Assembly (NCBI RefSeq): GCF_001875655.1
Contig: NZ_MKEQ01000001.1
Coordinates: forward strand, 1,984,001 to 2,048,000
Length of the DNA stretch: 64,000 nt
Source of the DNA: Enterobacter hormaechei ATCC 49162
GTDB taxonomy: Bacteria; Pseudomonadota; Gammaproteobacteria; Enterobacterales; Enterobacteriaceae
Direction of reading: 5' to 3'
Shown: in pieces, positions 46,689 to 56,546 of the stretch
Position numbering within the stretch: position 1 is the stretch's first letter
Layout of the letters: each line of letters begins with the position of its first letter
Position numbers and translations under genes: made by a program
The notes under the pieces: generated by a model
What the model saw: only the letters and a program-made list of their open reading frames with translations
The model's database searches: none
Told to the model about the DNA's origin: nothing

Positions 46689-49118
46689 TTACGAATATTT
46701 CTTCGTGCGCCGTGTCGGCGCGGTATTCGCCGGATCGTCCGGCCAGACGTGTTTGGGATAGCGCCCTTTCATCTCTTTCTGCACTTCACGATAGCTCCCC
46801 GCCCAGAACGCCCCGAGATCGCGGGTGATCTGCAATGGACGATGCGCAGGCGAAAGCAGCTCAAGCACTAACGGCACACGCCCTTCAGCAATGGACGGCG
46901 TGGTGGCCTCACCAAACATCTCCTGCATCCGAACCGCCAGCGCGGGCGGATTATCCTCATGATAACGAATGGCAATCCGGCTTCCGGTTGGCACAGTGTA
47001 ATGCCCAGGCAGTTCACTATCCAGACGTTGACGTAACGACCAGTCCAGTAAATTCTGTAACGCTGCCTTAACATCAAGCGCCTTAAGAGCACGCAGCGAG
47101 TGTACGCCGCTCATCTGCGGCAGTAGCCACTGTTCCAGCGTCGCGAGCAGCGTCTCATCATCCACCGTCGGCCACCCCTGTTCCGGCAGCCACTTCGCGG
47201 CACAGTGCAGGCGAATGCGATACTGTTCGGCCTCCGGCGTCCAGTTCAGTACGCTTAGCCCTTTTTCCCGAATGCCGTTCAGCATCGCCTGGTGTAACTC
47301 TTCTTCCGACGGCTTCGCCAGCGGTTTCGTCCCGAGCGTCAGTTTACCAATCTGACGACGACGAAACGCCTTCAGCGTGCCCTGGGCATCGTCCCACTCC
47401 ACGATGTCCGATTGCTGAAGCAGCTGCGGACAGGCGCGCGTCAGGGCGTCAATATCCACGGCTATCGCCTGCAAAATACGCGCGTCCGGGGAGTGGCTGC
47501 CCTGTAACAGCAGAGGGGCAATCAGCCACTCATGTCGCGTCAGCGCATCGTCGCTGTCCAGCATCGCGCCCATCCCGTTTGCCAGCTGATAACGACCATC
47601 CAGCCCGCGACGGCGTGCGATCCTGTCCGGGAAGGCCTGGGCCAGCAGAGGGGGAATGTTATCGCTGTCAGGTGAACCGCCCCGGCAATTCAGGCGTTTA
47701 CACAGCTGCTGCGCCCGTTGTTGCCAGTTTCCCTGGTTGCGTGAAAAGGCCTGCCCCAGATCGCTGCTGCCACCGCGCGGCGGCTCCTCAAGAATAGCCG
47801 CCAGTTTTGCCGCCGTGGCAATTTCATCTTCGCCCTGCGCGGCCACCAGCATCGCCGCCAGACGCGGATCGTTGCCCAGTGCCGCCATTTTCTGGCCGCG
47901 CGCCGTCAGACGTTCGCCTTCCAGCGCGCCAAGCTGGGTCAGCAAGGTGCGCGCGGCGGCGAGGTTCACGACAGGCGGAGGATTAAGCCAGGTGAGCTGG
48001 TCAGGATCCGGGCAGCCCCACTGCATCAGATCCATCACCAGCCCGGAGAGATCGCTTTGTAAAATCTCTGGCGTGCTCTGCAATGCCGCACGCTCCGCCT
48101 GCTCGGCGCTGGTTAAATGCAGGCAAATACCCGGCTCAAGACGCCCTGCTCGCCCTGCGCGCTGCACCATCGAGGCCTGGCTGATGCGCTGCGTCAGCAG
48201 CCTGGTCAACCCGGTACGCGGATCAAAACTGGCCACCCTCTCCTGGGTACTGTCCACCACCAGACGAATACCTTCGATGGTCAAACTGGTTTCCGCGATA
48301 TTGGTCGCCAGCACCACTTTGCGCTGCCCCGCCGGTGCGGGAAGGATCGCCTGGCGCTGTTCGGCCAACGGCAGCGCACCGTAGAGCGGACACAGCATAA
48401 CGTCACTGTTCACACGGGATGCCAGTTGCTCCTGTACGCGCTGGATTTCGCCTACGCCGGGTAAAAACAGCAGCAGCGAGCCGGGTTCCTGACGAAGTAA
48501 TTCGGCGGTGGCGGTGGCCACGGCTTCGTCAAAGCGCTGATGGGCAGGAAGCGGCTGATAACGGCGCTCGACCGGGAACGCACGCCCTTCAGAGGAGATC
48601 ATCGGCGCGTCAGGGAGCGTCTGCCGGAGCCGCTCGTTATCCAGCGTCGCCGACATAATCAGCAGCCGAAGGTCGTCGCGCAGCCCCTGCTGAACGTCGA
48701 GCAGCAGCGCGAGGGCCAGATCGGCCTGGAGGCTGCGCTCGTGAAATTCATCAAGGATCACCAGCCCGACGCCGGTCAGCTCCGGATCGTTTTGCAGCAT
48801 ACGGGTGAGAATGCCTTCAGTTACCACCTCCAGCCGCGTGGACGGGCCAACGCAGGTTTCGGCGCGCATCCGGTACCCTACCGTCTCGCCCGGTTTTTCA
48901 TTCAGCAGTTCCGCCAGGCGCTGCGCCACATTGCGTGCCGCCAGCCTGCGCGGCTCCAGCAGGATAATTTTCCCGCTGATGTTCCCCGCGCGCAGAATTT
49001 GCAGGGGCAGCCAGGTGGATTTACCCGCTCCCGTGGGCGCGCTGAGCAAAACCTGCGGTGCATGTGCTAAGGCGGCAAGAAGCTCAGGAAGGACGACGGC
49101 AACGGGCAAAGAGGACAC
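46689..49118 (-). CDS. hrpB: ATP-dependent helicase HrpB (DEAH/RHA-like)
   Basis: A putative RNA helicase of 809 residues, starting at a GTG (49118) with GGAG upstream. Motif I is SAPTGAGKSTWLPLQ (about residues 28-42), the Walker B/DEAH position reads ILDEFHERS, motif III is SATLD, and the C-terminal RecA domain has ATNIAETSLTIEG and QRAGRAGR. An HrpB-specific C-terminal region ends PTRRTKKYS. Its E. coli role is poorly defined. It is divergent from thpR. Confidence 0.96.
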   Translation of the reverse strand: MSSLPVAVVLPELLAALAHAPQVLLSAPTGAGKSTWLPLQILRAGNISGKIILLEPRRLAARNVAQRLAELLNEKPGETVGYRMRAETCVGPSTRLEVVTEGILTRMLQNDPELTGVGLVILDEFHERSLQADLALALLLDVQQGLRDDLRLLIMSATLDNERLRQTLPDAPMISSEGRAFPVERRYQPLPAHQRFDEAVATATAELLRQEPGSLLLFLPGVGEIQRVQEQLASRVNSDVMLCPLYGALPLAEQRQAILPAPAGQRKVVLATNIAETSLTIEGIRLVVDSTQERVASFDPRTGLTRLLTQRISQASMVQRAGRAGRLEPGICLHLTSAEQAERAALQSTPEILQSDLSGLVMDLMQWGCPDPDQLTWLNPPPVVNLAAARTLLTQLGALEGERLTARGQKMAALGNDPRLAAMLVAAQGEDEIATAAKLAAILEEPPRGGSSDLGQAFSRNQGNWQQRAQQLCKRLNCRGGSPDSDNIPPLLAQAFPDRIARRRGLDGRYQLANGMGAMLDSDDALTRHEWLIAPLLLQGSHSPDARILQAIAVDIDALTRACPQLLQQSDIVEWDDAQGTLKAFRRRQIGKLTLGTKPLAKPSEEELHQAMLNGIREKGLSVLNWTPEAEQYRIRLHCAAKWLPEQGWPTVDDETLLATLEQWLLPQMSGVHSLRALKALDVKAALQNLLDWSLRQRLDSELPGHYTVPTGSRIAIRYHEDNPPALAVRMQEMFGEATTPSIAEGRVPLVLELLSPAHRPLQITRDLGAFWAGSYREVQKEMKGRYPKHVWPDDPANTAPTRRTKKYS

Positions 49119-49191
49119 TTACGGCTCCAGAGGGTTAACATTAATCGGCGTACATTGTAGCATCGGCGCATATCATTACCGAGTCTTGCGC

Positions 49192-49746
49192 ATGTCTGAA
49201 TCAAAACGGCTATTCTTCGCCATTGAATTACCCACCACGCTTCAACGGCAAATTGTTCGCTGGCGCGCCAGCCACTTCCCCGCGGACGCGGGCCGCCCCG
49301 TCGCCGCCGCCAATATGCACCTGACGTTAGCGTTTCTCGGCGATGTAAGCGCTGAAAAGCAGCGTGCGTTAAGCGCAATGGCCGGACGCATTGCTCAGCC
49401 GGGGTTTACGCTGCATCTTGATGATGCCGGGCAATGGCTGCGCTCTCGGGTGGTCTGGCTGGGGACGCGTCAGCCCCCTCGAGGGCTGCTCCAGCTCGCA
49501 AACATGCTGCGGGCGCAGGCCGCGCGCAGCGGCTGTTATCAAAGCCCGCAGCCGTTTCATCCCCACATCACCCTGCTGCGCGATGCGGGTCAGGCCACGG
49601 CTATCCCGCCACCGGGCTTTCACTGGTCCTTTCAGGTGAATGAATTTGCGCTTTACGAATCTGTCTTTGTACAAGGACGCACCCGCTATACGCCGCTCCA
49701 GCGCTGGACGCTGGGCGACACGCTAAGGAATTCTGATGAAGTTTAG
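49192..49746 (+). CDS. thpR: RNA 2',3'-cyclic phosphodiesterase ThpR (LigT)
   Basis: A 2H phosphoesterase that acts on 2',3'-cyclic phosphate RNA ends and can form 2'-5' linkages. The start is the ATG at 49192 ([14 protein letters not shown]); a longer open frame to 48805 runs antisense to hrpB and is rejected. The twin HxTx motifs are HLTLAFLG (residues about 42) and HPHITLLR (about 125). At 184 residues it is about 8 longer at the C terminus than E. coli ThpR, because the frame reads 11 bp into sfsA. Confidence 0.95.
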   Translation: MSESKRLFFAIELPTTLQRQIVRWRASHFPADAGRPVAAANMHLTLAFLGDVSAEKQRALSAMAGRIAQPGFTLHLDDAGQWLRSRVVWLGTRQPPRGLLQLANMLRAQAARSGCYQSPQPFHPHITLLRDAGQATAIPPPGFHWSFQVNEFALYESVFVQGRTRYTPLQRWTLGDTLRNSDEV

Positions 49747-50440
49747 CCCTGCCCTCCAGCCCGCCACGCTGATCCAGCGTTACAAACGCTTTCTCGCTGA
49801 CGTGATCACGCCTGAGGGCGAAACGCTCACCCTGCACTGCCCCAACACCGGTGCCATGACCGGTTGCGCCACGCCGGGTGACACGGTCTGGTATTCCACA
49901 TCAGAAAATACTAAACGCAAATATCCCCATACCTGGGAAATGACCGAGACGCAAAACGGGGCATTTATTTGCGTGAATACCCTGCGCGCAAATCAGCTGG
50001 TTAAGGAAGCCCTGACAAATGGAATTTTTCCTGAACTGATTGGTTACGGCACGCAAAAAAGCGAAGTGAAATATGGCGATGAAGGCAGCAGAATTGATTT
50101 TCTGTTACAGGCGGAAGACCGGCCTGAGTGCTATATTGAAGTGAAATCAGTGACGTTAGCGGAACAGGAAAACGGCTTCTTTCCGGATGCGGTAACGCTA
50201 CGTGGCCAGAAGCATCTGCGAGAGCTAATGAGTGTAGCGGCGGCGGGCAAGCGCGCCGTGTTGCTGTTTGCGGTTCTGCATTCAGCCATTGAACGGTTTT
50301 CCCCGGCCCGTCATATTGATCCTAAATACGCGCAATTGTTGAATGAGGCACAAAAGCAGGGGGTAGAGATTTTCGCTTATAAAGCGGAACTTTCTGCCGA
50401 TAATATGACTCTGAGATCGTCTCTTCCCATTGTCTTATAA
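49736..50440 (+). CDS. sfsA: Sugar fermentation stimulation protein SfsA
   Basis: A 234-residue protein with an N-terminal OB-like region ([18 protein letters not shown]) and a C-terminal nuclease-like fold ([25 protein letters not shown], acidic residues in a PD-(D/E)xK-like arrangement). In E. coli it binds DNA and affects maltose gene expression; its molecular activity is unsettled. It overlaps thpR by 11 bp and precedes dksA by 176 bp, the conserved order. Confidence 0.95.
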   Translation: MKFSPALQPATLIQRYKRFLADVITPEGETLTLHCPNTGAMTGCATPGDTVWYSTSENTKRKYPHTWEMTETQNGAFICVNTLRANQLVKEALTNGIFPELIGYGTQKSEVKYGDEGSRIDFLLQAEDRPECYIEVKSVTLAEQENGFFPDAVTLRGQKHLRELMSVAAAGKRAVLLFAVLHSAIERFSPARHIDPKYAQLLNEAQKQGVEIFAYKAELSADNMTLRSSLPIVL

Positions 50441-50529
50441 GGGATTAGACGATTGACTAATAAGTGTTCTGGCCGCGTGCGCAAATACGCTTTTCCTCAC
50501 AGGGTTGTCAAGTGTTACGTTTAGATAAT

Positions 50530-50558
50530 TGCCATACGGAAAAGCATCTGCTATTTAT
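50530..50558 (+). promoter_or_regulatory. Candidate sigma-70 promoter of dksA
   Basis: TTGCCA (50530-50535), a 17-nt spacer and TATTTA (50553-50558) lie about 59 bp before the dksA start, followed by GCGACC. Spacing is optimal; both hexamers are one or two bases from consensus. Confidence 0.5.
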
Positions 50559-50616
50559 AGCGACCTGATTTTTCCCCCAACACGGGGATCGATAGTGCGT
50601 GTTAAGGAGAAGCAAC

Positions 50617-51072
50617 ATGCAAGAAGGGCAAAACCGTAAAACATCGTCCCTGAGTATTCTCGCCATCGCTGGGGTGGAGCCGTATCAAGAGAAGCCGGGC
50701 GAAGAGTATATGAACGAAGCCCAGCTGTCGCACTTCAAGCGTATTCTTGAAGCATGGCGTAATCAACTCAGGGATGAAGTCGATCGCACCGTTACACATA
50801 TGCAGGATGAAGCTGCTAACTTCCCGGACCCGGTCGACCGTGCCGCTCAGGAAGAAGAGTTCAGCCTCGAACTGCGTAACCGTGACCGCGAGCGCAAACT
50901 GATCAAAAAGATCGAAAAAACGCTGAAGAAGGTCGAGGACGAAGATTTTGGCTACTGCGAATCCTGCGGTGTTGAAATCGGCATTCGTCGCCTGGAAGCG
51001 CGTCCAACAGCCGATCTGTGCATCGACTGTAAAACGCTGGCAGAAATCCGCGAAAAACAGATGGCTGGCTAA
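50617..51072 (+). CDS. dksA: RNA polymerase-binding regulator DksA
   Basis: It binds the RNA polymerase secondary channel and, with ppGpp, mediates the stringent response. The start at 50617 ([10 protein letters not shown]) has AAGGAGA upstream, giving 151 residues. The coiled coil carries the functional tip Asp71 and Asp74 in [11 protein letters not shown]. The zinc finger uses C114, C117, C135 and C138. Targets probably include the rpsB promoter seen at 22.7 kb, which has a GC-rich discriminator. Confidence 0.98.
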   Translation: MQEGQNRKTSSLSILAIAGVEPYQEKPGEEYMNEAQLSHFKRILEAWRNQLRDEVDRTVTHMQDEAANFPDPVDRAAQEEEFSLELRNRDRERKLIKKIEKTLKKVEDEDFGYCESCGVEIGIRRLEARPTADLCIDCKTLAEIREKQMAG

Positions 51073-51096
51073 CGCCTGCCCTCTCACTACTCTGCT

Positions 51097-51123
51097 AAGG
51101 CGGGAGTCTCTCCCGCCTTGTTA
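51097..51123 (+). terminator. Hairpin terminator after dksA
   Basis: AAGGCGGGAG/CTCCCGCCTT arms, 10 bp with a TCT loop, followed by a short TTGTTA tail. The stem is strong but the T tract weak, so read-through into gluQRS, which starts 9 nt later, is likely. Confidence 0.7.
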
Positions 51124-51131
51124 CCGTTGAT

Positions 51132-52022
51132 ATGTCTGAATCTCACTATATTGGGCGCTTTGCGCCATCTCCCTCCGGTGAATTACACTTCGGCTCATTA
51201 ATTGCCGCGCTCGGCAGCTACCTACAGGCTCGCGCCCGTCAGGGTAAATGGCTGGTCCGCATTGAAGATATCGATCCTCCGCGTGAAGTTCCCGGTGCAG
51301 CAGAAACTATTCTGCGTCAGCTGGAACATTACGGTCTTCACTGGGACGGCGAGGTACTCTGGCAGTCTCAGCGCCATGATGCCTACCGTGAACGTCTGGC
51401 GTGGCTTGCTGAACAGGGCCTTTCCTATAACTGTACCTGCACGCGCGCGCGTATTCAGAGCGTAGGTGGCGTTTATGACGGCCACTGCCGTACGCGGCAC
51501 AACGGCCCTGAAAATGCCGCCGTACGGCTGATACAGCGTTCTCCGGTGATGCAGTTTACCGACGCACTCTCAGGCACCATTCAGGCGGATGAACGCCTGG
51601 CGCGTGAAGATTTTATTATTCACCGTCGTGATGGTTTGTTTGCCTATAACCTGGCGGTGGTGGTTGATGACCATTTCCAGGGCGTCACGGAAATCGTGCG
51701 TGGGGCAGATCTGGTTGAGCCTACCGTGCGGCAAATATCGCTTTATCAGCAGTTTGGCTGGACGGTGCCGGATTACATCCATCTGCCGCTGGCGGTCAAT
51801 GAACAGGGAAATAAGCTGTCAAAACAGAATCATGCCCCGGCGCTGCCTGACGGCGATCCGCGCCCGGTTTTGATCGACGCGCTGCGATTTCTCAACCAGA
51901 ATGTAACGCAGGAATGGCAGGAGCTGAGTCTGGATGAATTGCTGAAAAGGGCGATTGCTGACTGGTCGCTTATGACCGTGCCAAAAATCCAGCATTCTCA
52001 AATGCGTTGCGCTGAGCTATGA
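51132..52022 (+). CDS. gluQRS: Glutamyl-Q tRNA(Asp) synthetase
   Basis: A truncated GluRS paralogue that attaches glutamate to queuosine in tRNA-Asp. It has 296 residues and lacks the anticodon-binding domain. The HIGH-type motif appears as [14 protein letters not shown], zinc ligands lie in CTCTRAR...GHCR (about 100-120), and the KMSKS-like loop reads [11 protein letters not shown]. It is downstream of dksA, with which it is commonly co-transcribed in enterobacteria. Confidence 0.97.
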   Translation: MSESHYIGRFAPSPSGELHFGSLIAALGSYLQARARQGKWLVRIEDIDPPREVPGAAETILRQLEHYGLHWDGEVLWQSQRHDAYRERLAWLAEQGLSYNCTCTRARIQSVGGVYDGHCRTRHNGPENAAVRLIQRSPVMQFTDALSGTIQADERLAREDFIIHRRDGLFAYNLAVVVDDHFQGVTEIVRGADLVEPTVRQISLYQQFGWTVPDYIHLPLAVNEQGNKLSKQNHAPALPDGDPRPVLIDALRFLNQNVTQEWQELSLDELLKRAIADWSLMTVPKIQHSQMRCAEL

Positions 52023-52064
52023 TTAGCCGCTTTTTTGATAACAAAACACACTACGAGGTGTACT

Positions 52065-53462
52065 ATTTTTACCCGAGTCGCTAATTTTTGCCGTAAAGTG
52101 CTGAGCCGCGAAGAGAGCATGGCGAACGACGCTATTGCACAGCCACACATGTCGGTCATTCCGCGTGAGCAGCACAATATTTCCCGCAAAGATATCAGTG
52201 AAAATGCCCTCAAGGTGCTCTATCGTCTGAATAAAGCAGGCTACGAGGCCTATCTCGTCGGCGGCGGGGTTCGCGATTTACTGCTGGGCAAAAAACCAAA
52301 AGATTTCGACGTGACGACCAGCGCCACGCCTGAACAGGTGCGTAAATTATTCCGCAACTGCCGTCTGGTTGGCCGCCGTTTCCGTCTGGCGCACGTGATG
52401 TTTGGGCCGGAAATTATTGAAGTGGCGACCTTCCGCGGTCATCACGAAGCGGGCGTCAACGATCGCACGACTTCCCAGCGCGGCCAAAACGGCATGCTGC
52501 TGCGCGACAACATCTTCGGCTCTATTGAAGAAGATGCCCAGCGTCGCGATTTCACCATCAACAGCCTTTACTACAGCGTGGCGGACTTTACCGTACGCGA
52601 TTACGTTGGCGGCATGCAGGATCTGAAAGATGGCCTGATTCGCCTGATCGGCACGCCGGAAACGCGCTATCGCGAAGATCCGGTCCGGATGCTGCGCGCC
52701 GTGCGTTTCGCCGCCAAGCTGAATATGCGCATCAGCCCGGAAACCGCAGAGCCGATCCCGCGCCTGGCGACGCTGATTAACGACGTGCCCCCTGCCCGTC
52801 TGTTTGAGGAGTCGTTAAAGCTGCTCCAGGCAGGCTACGGGTTTGAAACCTACAATCTGCTGCGTGAATACAACCTGTTCCAGCCGCTGTTCCCGACCAT
52901 TACCCGCTACTTCACCGAAAACGGTGACAGCGCAATGGAGCGGATAATTGCGCAGGTACTGAAGAACACGGATACCCGTATTCATAACGATATGCGTGTG
53001 AATCCGGCGTTCCTGTTCGCGGCCATGTTCTGGTATCCGCTGCTGGAAACGGCGCAGCGCATCACCCAGGAGAGCGGTCTCGCCTATTATGATGCGTTCG
53101 CGCTGGCGGCAAACGACGTGCTGGACGAAGGCTGTCGCACGCTGGCGATCCCGAAACGGATCACCACGCTGGTGCGTGATATCTGGCAGCTTCAGCTGCG
53201 TATGTCCCGCCGTCAGGGTAAACGCGCCTGGAAGCTGATGGAGCATCCGAAGTTCCGCGCCGCGTTCGATCTCCTCTCTCTGCGTGCTGAAGTTGAAAGG
53301 AATCAGGAGCTACAGCGTCTGGCGCAGTGGTGGGGCGAGTTTCAGGTTTCTGCGCCACCGGAGCAGAAAGATATGCTTACGGATCTGGATGATGAGCCGG
53401 CACCGCGCCGTCGTCACCGTCGCCCGCGTAAGCGCGCACCGCGTCGTGAAGGCACGGCATGA
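52065..53462 (+). CDS. pcnB: Poly(A) polymerase I, AUU start
   Basis: It adds poly(A) tails that mark RNA for decay and controls ColE1 plasmid copy number. I place the start at the ATT at 52065 (then [17 protein letters not shown]) because GAGGTG lies just upstream and this yields 465 residues, as in E. coli, where pcnB is known to use AUU. An ATG at 52035 would lie ahead of that ribosome site. The nucleotidyltransferase signature [18 protein letters not shown] is near residue 70; the C terminus is a basic Arg/Pro tail. It overlaps folK by 4 bp. Confidence 0.95.
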   Translation: MFTRVANFCRKVLSREESMANDAIAQPHMSVIPREQHNISRKDISENALKVLYRLNKAGYEAYLVGGGVRDLLLGKKPKDFDVTTSATPEQVRKLFRNCRLVGRRFRLAHVMFGPEIIEVATFRGHHEAGVNDRTTSQRGQNGMLLRDNIFGSIEEDAQRRDFTINSLYYSVADFTVRDYVGGMQDLKDGLIRLIGTPETRYREDPVRMLRAVRFAAKLNMRISPETAEPIPRLATLINDVPPARLFEESLKLLQAGYGFETYNLLREYNLFQPLFPTITRYFTENGDSAMERIIAQVLKNTDTRIHNDMRVNPAFLFAAMFWYPLLETAQRITQESGLAYYDAFALAANDVLDEGCRTLAIPKRITTLVRDIWQLQLRMSRRQGKRAWKLMEHPKFRAAFDLLSLRAEVERNQELQRLAQWWGEFQVSAPPEQKDMLTDLDDEPAPRRRHRRPRKRAPRREGTA

Positions 53463-53938
53463 CCCTTGCGTATATCGCCATCGGCAGCAATCTGGCCTCT
53501 CCGCTGGAGCAGGTTAACGCTGCCGTGCAGGCCCTGGGGGAGATCCCCCACAGCCGCATTGTTGCGCTCTCCTCATTTTACCGTACGCCACCGCTCGGCC
53601 CGCAGGATCAGCCTGATTATCTGAACGCCGCCGTGGTGCTGGAAACGACCCTTGACGCAGAAACGCTGCTGGATAATACCCAGCGTATTGAGCTACAGCA
53701 GGGTCGCGTTCGCAAAGCCGAACGCTGGGGACCGCGCACGCTCGATCTCGATATTATGCTTTTCGGTCGCGAGGTGATTAACACCGAACGCCTCACCGTT
53801 CCGCACTACGACATGAAAAATCGGGGGTTTATGCTCTGGCCGCTGTTTGAAGTCGCGCCCGATCTCACCTTCCCTGACGGCACCTCGCTGCAAGCCGTTC
53901 TGCAACATCTCAACGCGGATAAACCGGCCCGCTGGTAA
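53459..53938 (+). CDS. folK: 6-hydroxymethyl-7,8-dihydropterin pyrophosphokinase
   Basis: A 159-residue HPPK that transfers pyrophosphate from ATP to the pterin in folate synthesis. It shows [41 protein letters not shown] and the signature [15 protein letters not shown] with the Mg-binding Asp pair. The ATG overlaps the pcnB stop (ATGA), so translation is coupled. In E. coli fimbrial genes follow here; in this genome panB follows after 123 bp. Confidence 0.97.
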   Translation: MTLAYIAIGSNLASPLEQVNAAVQALGEIPHSRIVALSSFYRTPPLGPQDQPDYLNAAVVLETTLDAETLLDNTQRIELQQGRVRKAERWGPRTLDLDIMLFGREVINTERLTVPHYDMKNRGFMLWPLFEVAPDLTFPDGTSLQAVLQHLNADKPARW

Positions 53939-53950
53939 TCCCGTCTCCGC

Positions 53951-53985
53951 ATCGATTAGCCATTCATTATTTGTGGTTAATCGAT
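53951..53985. repeat. Inverted repeat in the folK-panB gap
   Basis: ATCGATTAGCC and GGTTAATCGAT arms (11 bp, one mismatch) around 13 nt, starting 12 nt after folK. There is no T tract, so it is not a standard terminator; it could be an operator upstream of the panB promoter or a 3'-end hairpin. Confidence 0.55.
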
Positions 53986-53997
53986 TGCCTAAAATCA

Positions 53998-54025
53998 TTG
54001 TTCCCTCGAATGTTACTGTTAGAAT
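53998..54025 (+). promoter_or_regulatory. Candidate panB promoter
   Basis: TTGTTC (53998-54003), 16-nt spacer, TAGAAT (54020-54025), 36 bp before the panB ATG. It is a reasonable sigma-70 match for the panBCD transcript. Confidence 0.45.
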
Positions 54026-54061
54026 GCGCAAAGATTCGCTTTTGGGTCATCAGGAAACAGT

Positions 54062-54853
54062 ATGAAACCAACCACCATCTCCTTATTGCAGAAATGCAAA
54101 CAGGAAAAAAAACGCTTCGCCACTATCACCGCGTATGACTACAGCTTCGCAAAACTGTTTGCCGAAGAAGGGATCAACGTCATGCTGGTCGGAGATTCGT
54201 TAGGGATGACGGTACAAGGACATGATTCCACTCTGCCGGTCACGGTCGAGGATATTGCTTACCACACCCGCGCCGTGCGCCGGGGTGCCCCCGCCTGCCT
54301 GCTGCTTTCCGATCTGCCGTTTATGGCCTACGCCACCCCGGAACAGGCCTTCGAAAATGCGGCGACAGTGATGCGCGCCGGTGCCAATATGGTCAAAATA
54401 GAAGGCGGCGCCTGGCTGGTCGATACGGTGAAAATGCTCACCGAGCGCGCCGTGCCGGTTTGTGGCCATTTGGGCCTGACGCCGCAGTCTGTCAACATCT
54501 TTGGCGGCTACAAGGTTCAGGGACGCGGCGATGCGGCGCAGACCCTGTTTGATGATGCCGTGGCGCTGGAAGCCGCAGGCGCGCAGCTGCTGGTGCTGGA
54601 GTGCGTGCCGGTTGAACTGGCCAGGCGTATCACGGAGGCGCTGTCGATTCCGGTGATCGGCATCGGCGCGGGCAACGTGACCGATGGCCAGATCCTGGTC
54701 ATGCACGACGCCTTCGGGATCACCGGCGGACACATTCCAAAATTCGCCAAAAATTTCCTGACAGAAGCAGGCGACATGCGTGCTGCTGTGCGGCAGTATA
54801 TTGCCGAGGTTGAGTCCGGCGTCTATCCGGGCGAAGAACACAGTTTCCATTAA
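54062..54853 (+). CDS. panB: 3-methyl-2-oxobutanoate hydroxymethyltransferase
   Basis: The first pantothenate-specific enzyme, forming ketopantoate from alpha-ketoisovalerate and methylene-THF. The 263-residue TIM barrel is complete: [39 protein letters not shown] with the Mg-binding Asp, KIEGG, and VIGIGAG near the end. AGGAAACAGT precedes the ATG. It is followed 11 bp later by panC. Confidence 0.98.
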   Translation: MKPTTISLLQKCKQEKKRFATITAYDYSFAKLFAEEGINVMLVGDSLGMTVQGHDSTLPVTVEDIAYHTRAVRRGAPACLLLSDLPFMAYATPEQAFENAATVMRAGANMVKIEGGAWLVDTVKMLTERAVPVCGHLGLTPQSVNIFGGYKVQGRGDAAQTLFDDAVALEAAGAQLLVLECVPVELARRITEALSIPVIGIGAGNVTDGQILVMHDAFGITGGHIPKFAKNFLTEAGDMRAAVRQYIAEVESGVYPGEEHSFH

Positions 54854-54864
54854 GGAGTCTCGTT

Positions 54865-55716
54865 GTGCTAATCATTGAAACCCTGCCGCTGCTCCGCCAG
54901 CATATTCGTCGCGCGCGTCAGGAAGGTAAACGTATCGCCCTGGTCCCAACCATGGGCAATCTGCATGACGGCCATATGAAGCTGGTCGATGAGGCGCGTG
55001 CGCGGGCAGATATCGTGGTGGTGAGTATCTTCGTTAACCCAATGCAGTTTGACCGCGCCGACGATCTGGCACGCTATCCGCGCACCCTTCAGGAAGATTG
55101 TGAGAAGCTCAAAAAACGTCATGCGGATATCGTCTTCGCACCGGCCCCGGCGGATATCTACCCGCAGGGCACCGACGAAGCCACCTTCGTTGACGTTCCG
55201 GGCATTTCCACCATGCTGGAAGGAGCAAGCCGTCCAGGCCATTTCCGCGGCGTTTCCACCATCGTCAGCAAGCTGTTTAACCTGGTGCAACCGGACATCG
55301 CCTGCTTTGGCGAGAAAGATTTCCAGCAGCTGGCGCTGATCCGCAAAATGGTTGCCGACATGGGCTACGACATTGAGATCGTCGGCGTGCCGATTGTGCG
55401 TGCGAAAGACGGTCTGGCGCTCAGCTCCCGTAACGGCTATCTAACCGCCGAGCAGCGCAAGATCGCGCCGGGCTTAAGCAAGGTGATGAACACCATGGCC
55501 GAACAGCTTCTGGCGAAAGCGTTAAGTTCCGAGGAGATCGTCGCTCTGGCGGAACAGTCGCTGAACGACAACGGCTTGCGCGCTGATGATATTCAAATTC
55601 GTGATGCGGATACGCTGCTTGAACTCACGGAGTCCAGCAAACGCGCGGTGATTCTGGTGGCGGCATGGCTCGGTCAGGCACGCCTTATTGATAATAAAGT
55701 CGTTGAGCTGGTGTAG
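54865..55716 (+). CDS. panC: Pantothenate synthetase
   Basis: It joins pantoate and beta-alanine with ATP through a pantoyl-adenylate. Its 283 residues start at a GTG with TAAGGAG upstream. The nucleotidyltransferase fold has [15 protein letters not shown] (HIGH-like, residues about 28-42), [18 protein letters not shown] and the KMSKS-like ALSSRNGYL. It uses the products of panB and panD on either side. Confidence 0.98.
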   Translation: MLIIETLPLLRQHIRRARQEGKRIALVPTMGNLHDGHMKLVDEARARADIVVVSIFVNPMQFDRADDLARYPRTLQEDCEKLKKRHADIVFAPAPADIYPQGTDEATFVDVPGISTMLEGASRPGHFRGVSTIVSKLFNLVQPDIACFGEKDFQQLALIRKMVADMGYDIEIVGVPIVRAKDGLALSSRNGYLTAEQRKIAPGLSKVMNTMAEQLLAKALSSEEIVALAEQSLNDNGLRADDIQIRDADTLLELTESSKRAVILVAAWLGQARLIDNKVVELV

Positions 55717-55748
55717 TTCTTCACTCCTGAAAATTGAAGGTAAACGTA

Positions 55749-56129
55749 ATGATTCGCAAAATGCTGCAAGGTAAGCTTCACCGTGTGAAAGTCACCCAGG
55801 CCGACCTGCACTATGAAGGCTCCTGCGCGATAGATCAGGATTTTCTCGACGCGGCGGGTATTCTTGAAAACGAAGCCATAGATATCTGGAATGTAAACAA
55901 CGGCAAACGCTTCTCAACGTATGCGATCGCCGCCGAGCGCGGATCGAAAATCATCTCTGTTAATGGCGCTGCGGCGCACTGCGCAGATGTAGGTGATATC
56001 GTGATTATTGCCAGCTTTGTCATGATGTCTGATGAGGAAGCGCGCCGCTGGCAGCCGAAAGTCGCCTACTTCGAAGGTGACAACGACATGAAACGCACCG
56101 CGAAAGCCATTCCGGTTCAGGTAGCCTGA
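55749..56129 (+). CDS. panD: Aspartate 1-decarboxylase proenzyme
   Basis: It makes beta-alanine from aspartate for PanC. I start at the ATG at 55749 ([13 protein letters not shown]) with GAAGG upstream, 126 residues as in E. coli; the longer start at 55734 is unsupported. Self-cleavage between Gly24 and Ser25 (HYEGSCAID) creates the pyruvoyl cofactor. The NGAAAH segment and the C-terminal AKAIPVQVA are typical. A terminator and the fimbrial leader follow. Confidence 0.98.
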   Translation: MIRKMLQGKLHRVKVTQADLHYEGSCAIDQDFLDAAGILENEAIDIWNVNNGKRFSTYAIAAERGSKIISVNGAAAHCADVGDIVIIASFVMMSDEEARRWQPKVAYFEGDNDMKRTAKAIPVQVA

Positions 56130-56142
56130 TCCTCACCTTTCA

Positions 56143-56167
56143 GGGCTGTAAACCTTACAGCCCTTTT
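56143..56167 (+). terminator. Intrinsic terminator after panD
   Basis: GGGCTGTAA/TTACAGCCC arms, perfect 9 bp with a 3-nt loop, then T4. It closes the panBCD unit and isolates the fimbrial operon. Confidence 0.88.
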
Positions 56168-56296
56168 CCCTTCTCTCTCATATTCCATATATATAAATTA
56201 TATTTCACAGAAATATTTCATTATCAATTTTACACCATTGAAATAATTTCGCTTGCAATAAAGGGACATTGCCCTGACAATTTTCACCCCTTAATT

Positions 56297-56306
56297 CCCC
56301 CCCCCC
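56297..56306 (+). repeat. Homopolymer (C)10 tract
   Basis: Ten consecutive C in an otherwise AT-rich segment, 288 bp before the pilin start. Such tracts slip during replication; in Bordetella, poly-C length controls fim promoters. Here it lies about 160 bp upstream of the promoter I favour. Confidence 0.95.
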
Positions 56307-56466
56307 AAAGAGAAACCTTTATCACGCCCATAATATATTCACCGCAAAACTGAAATATAATTATACATTCTCAAACATTATTAAACGCAAATCTTATTCA
56401 GTGTCTTAACCATCTAATTTCACTTACATAAAATATAATATTATTCAAAAGATATAGTTTTGCTTA

Positions 56467-56495
56467 ATGACAACCTAATAAAAACTAAATATTAA
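56467..56495 (+). promoter_or_regulatory. Candidate fimbrial promoter
   Basis: ATGACA (56467-56472), 17-nt spacer, TATTAA (56490-56495). It would give a 5' UTR of roughly 90 nt containing the palindrome at 56525. In AT-rich DNA several such matches are expected, so this is tentative. Confidence 0.4.
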
Positions 56496-56524
56496 ACGCC
56501 GATAAAATAATATTATCATTAGTC

Positions 56525-56546
56525 TGTTCTATGAATTCACAGAACA
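56525..56546. repeat. 22-bp near-perfect palindrome before the pilin gene
   Basis: TGTTCT and AGAACA flank a central TGAATTCA; 10 of 11 base pairs match, the exception being A56531/C56540. It lies 48 bp before the pilin start, so it is an operator candidate or a 5'-UTR hairpin. Confidence 0.8.

Noticed and set aside
48805..49191. N-terminal extension of thpR
   Set aside because: This stretch is antisense to hrpB and absent from the family; the ATG at 49192 starts the conserved sequence.
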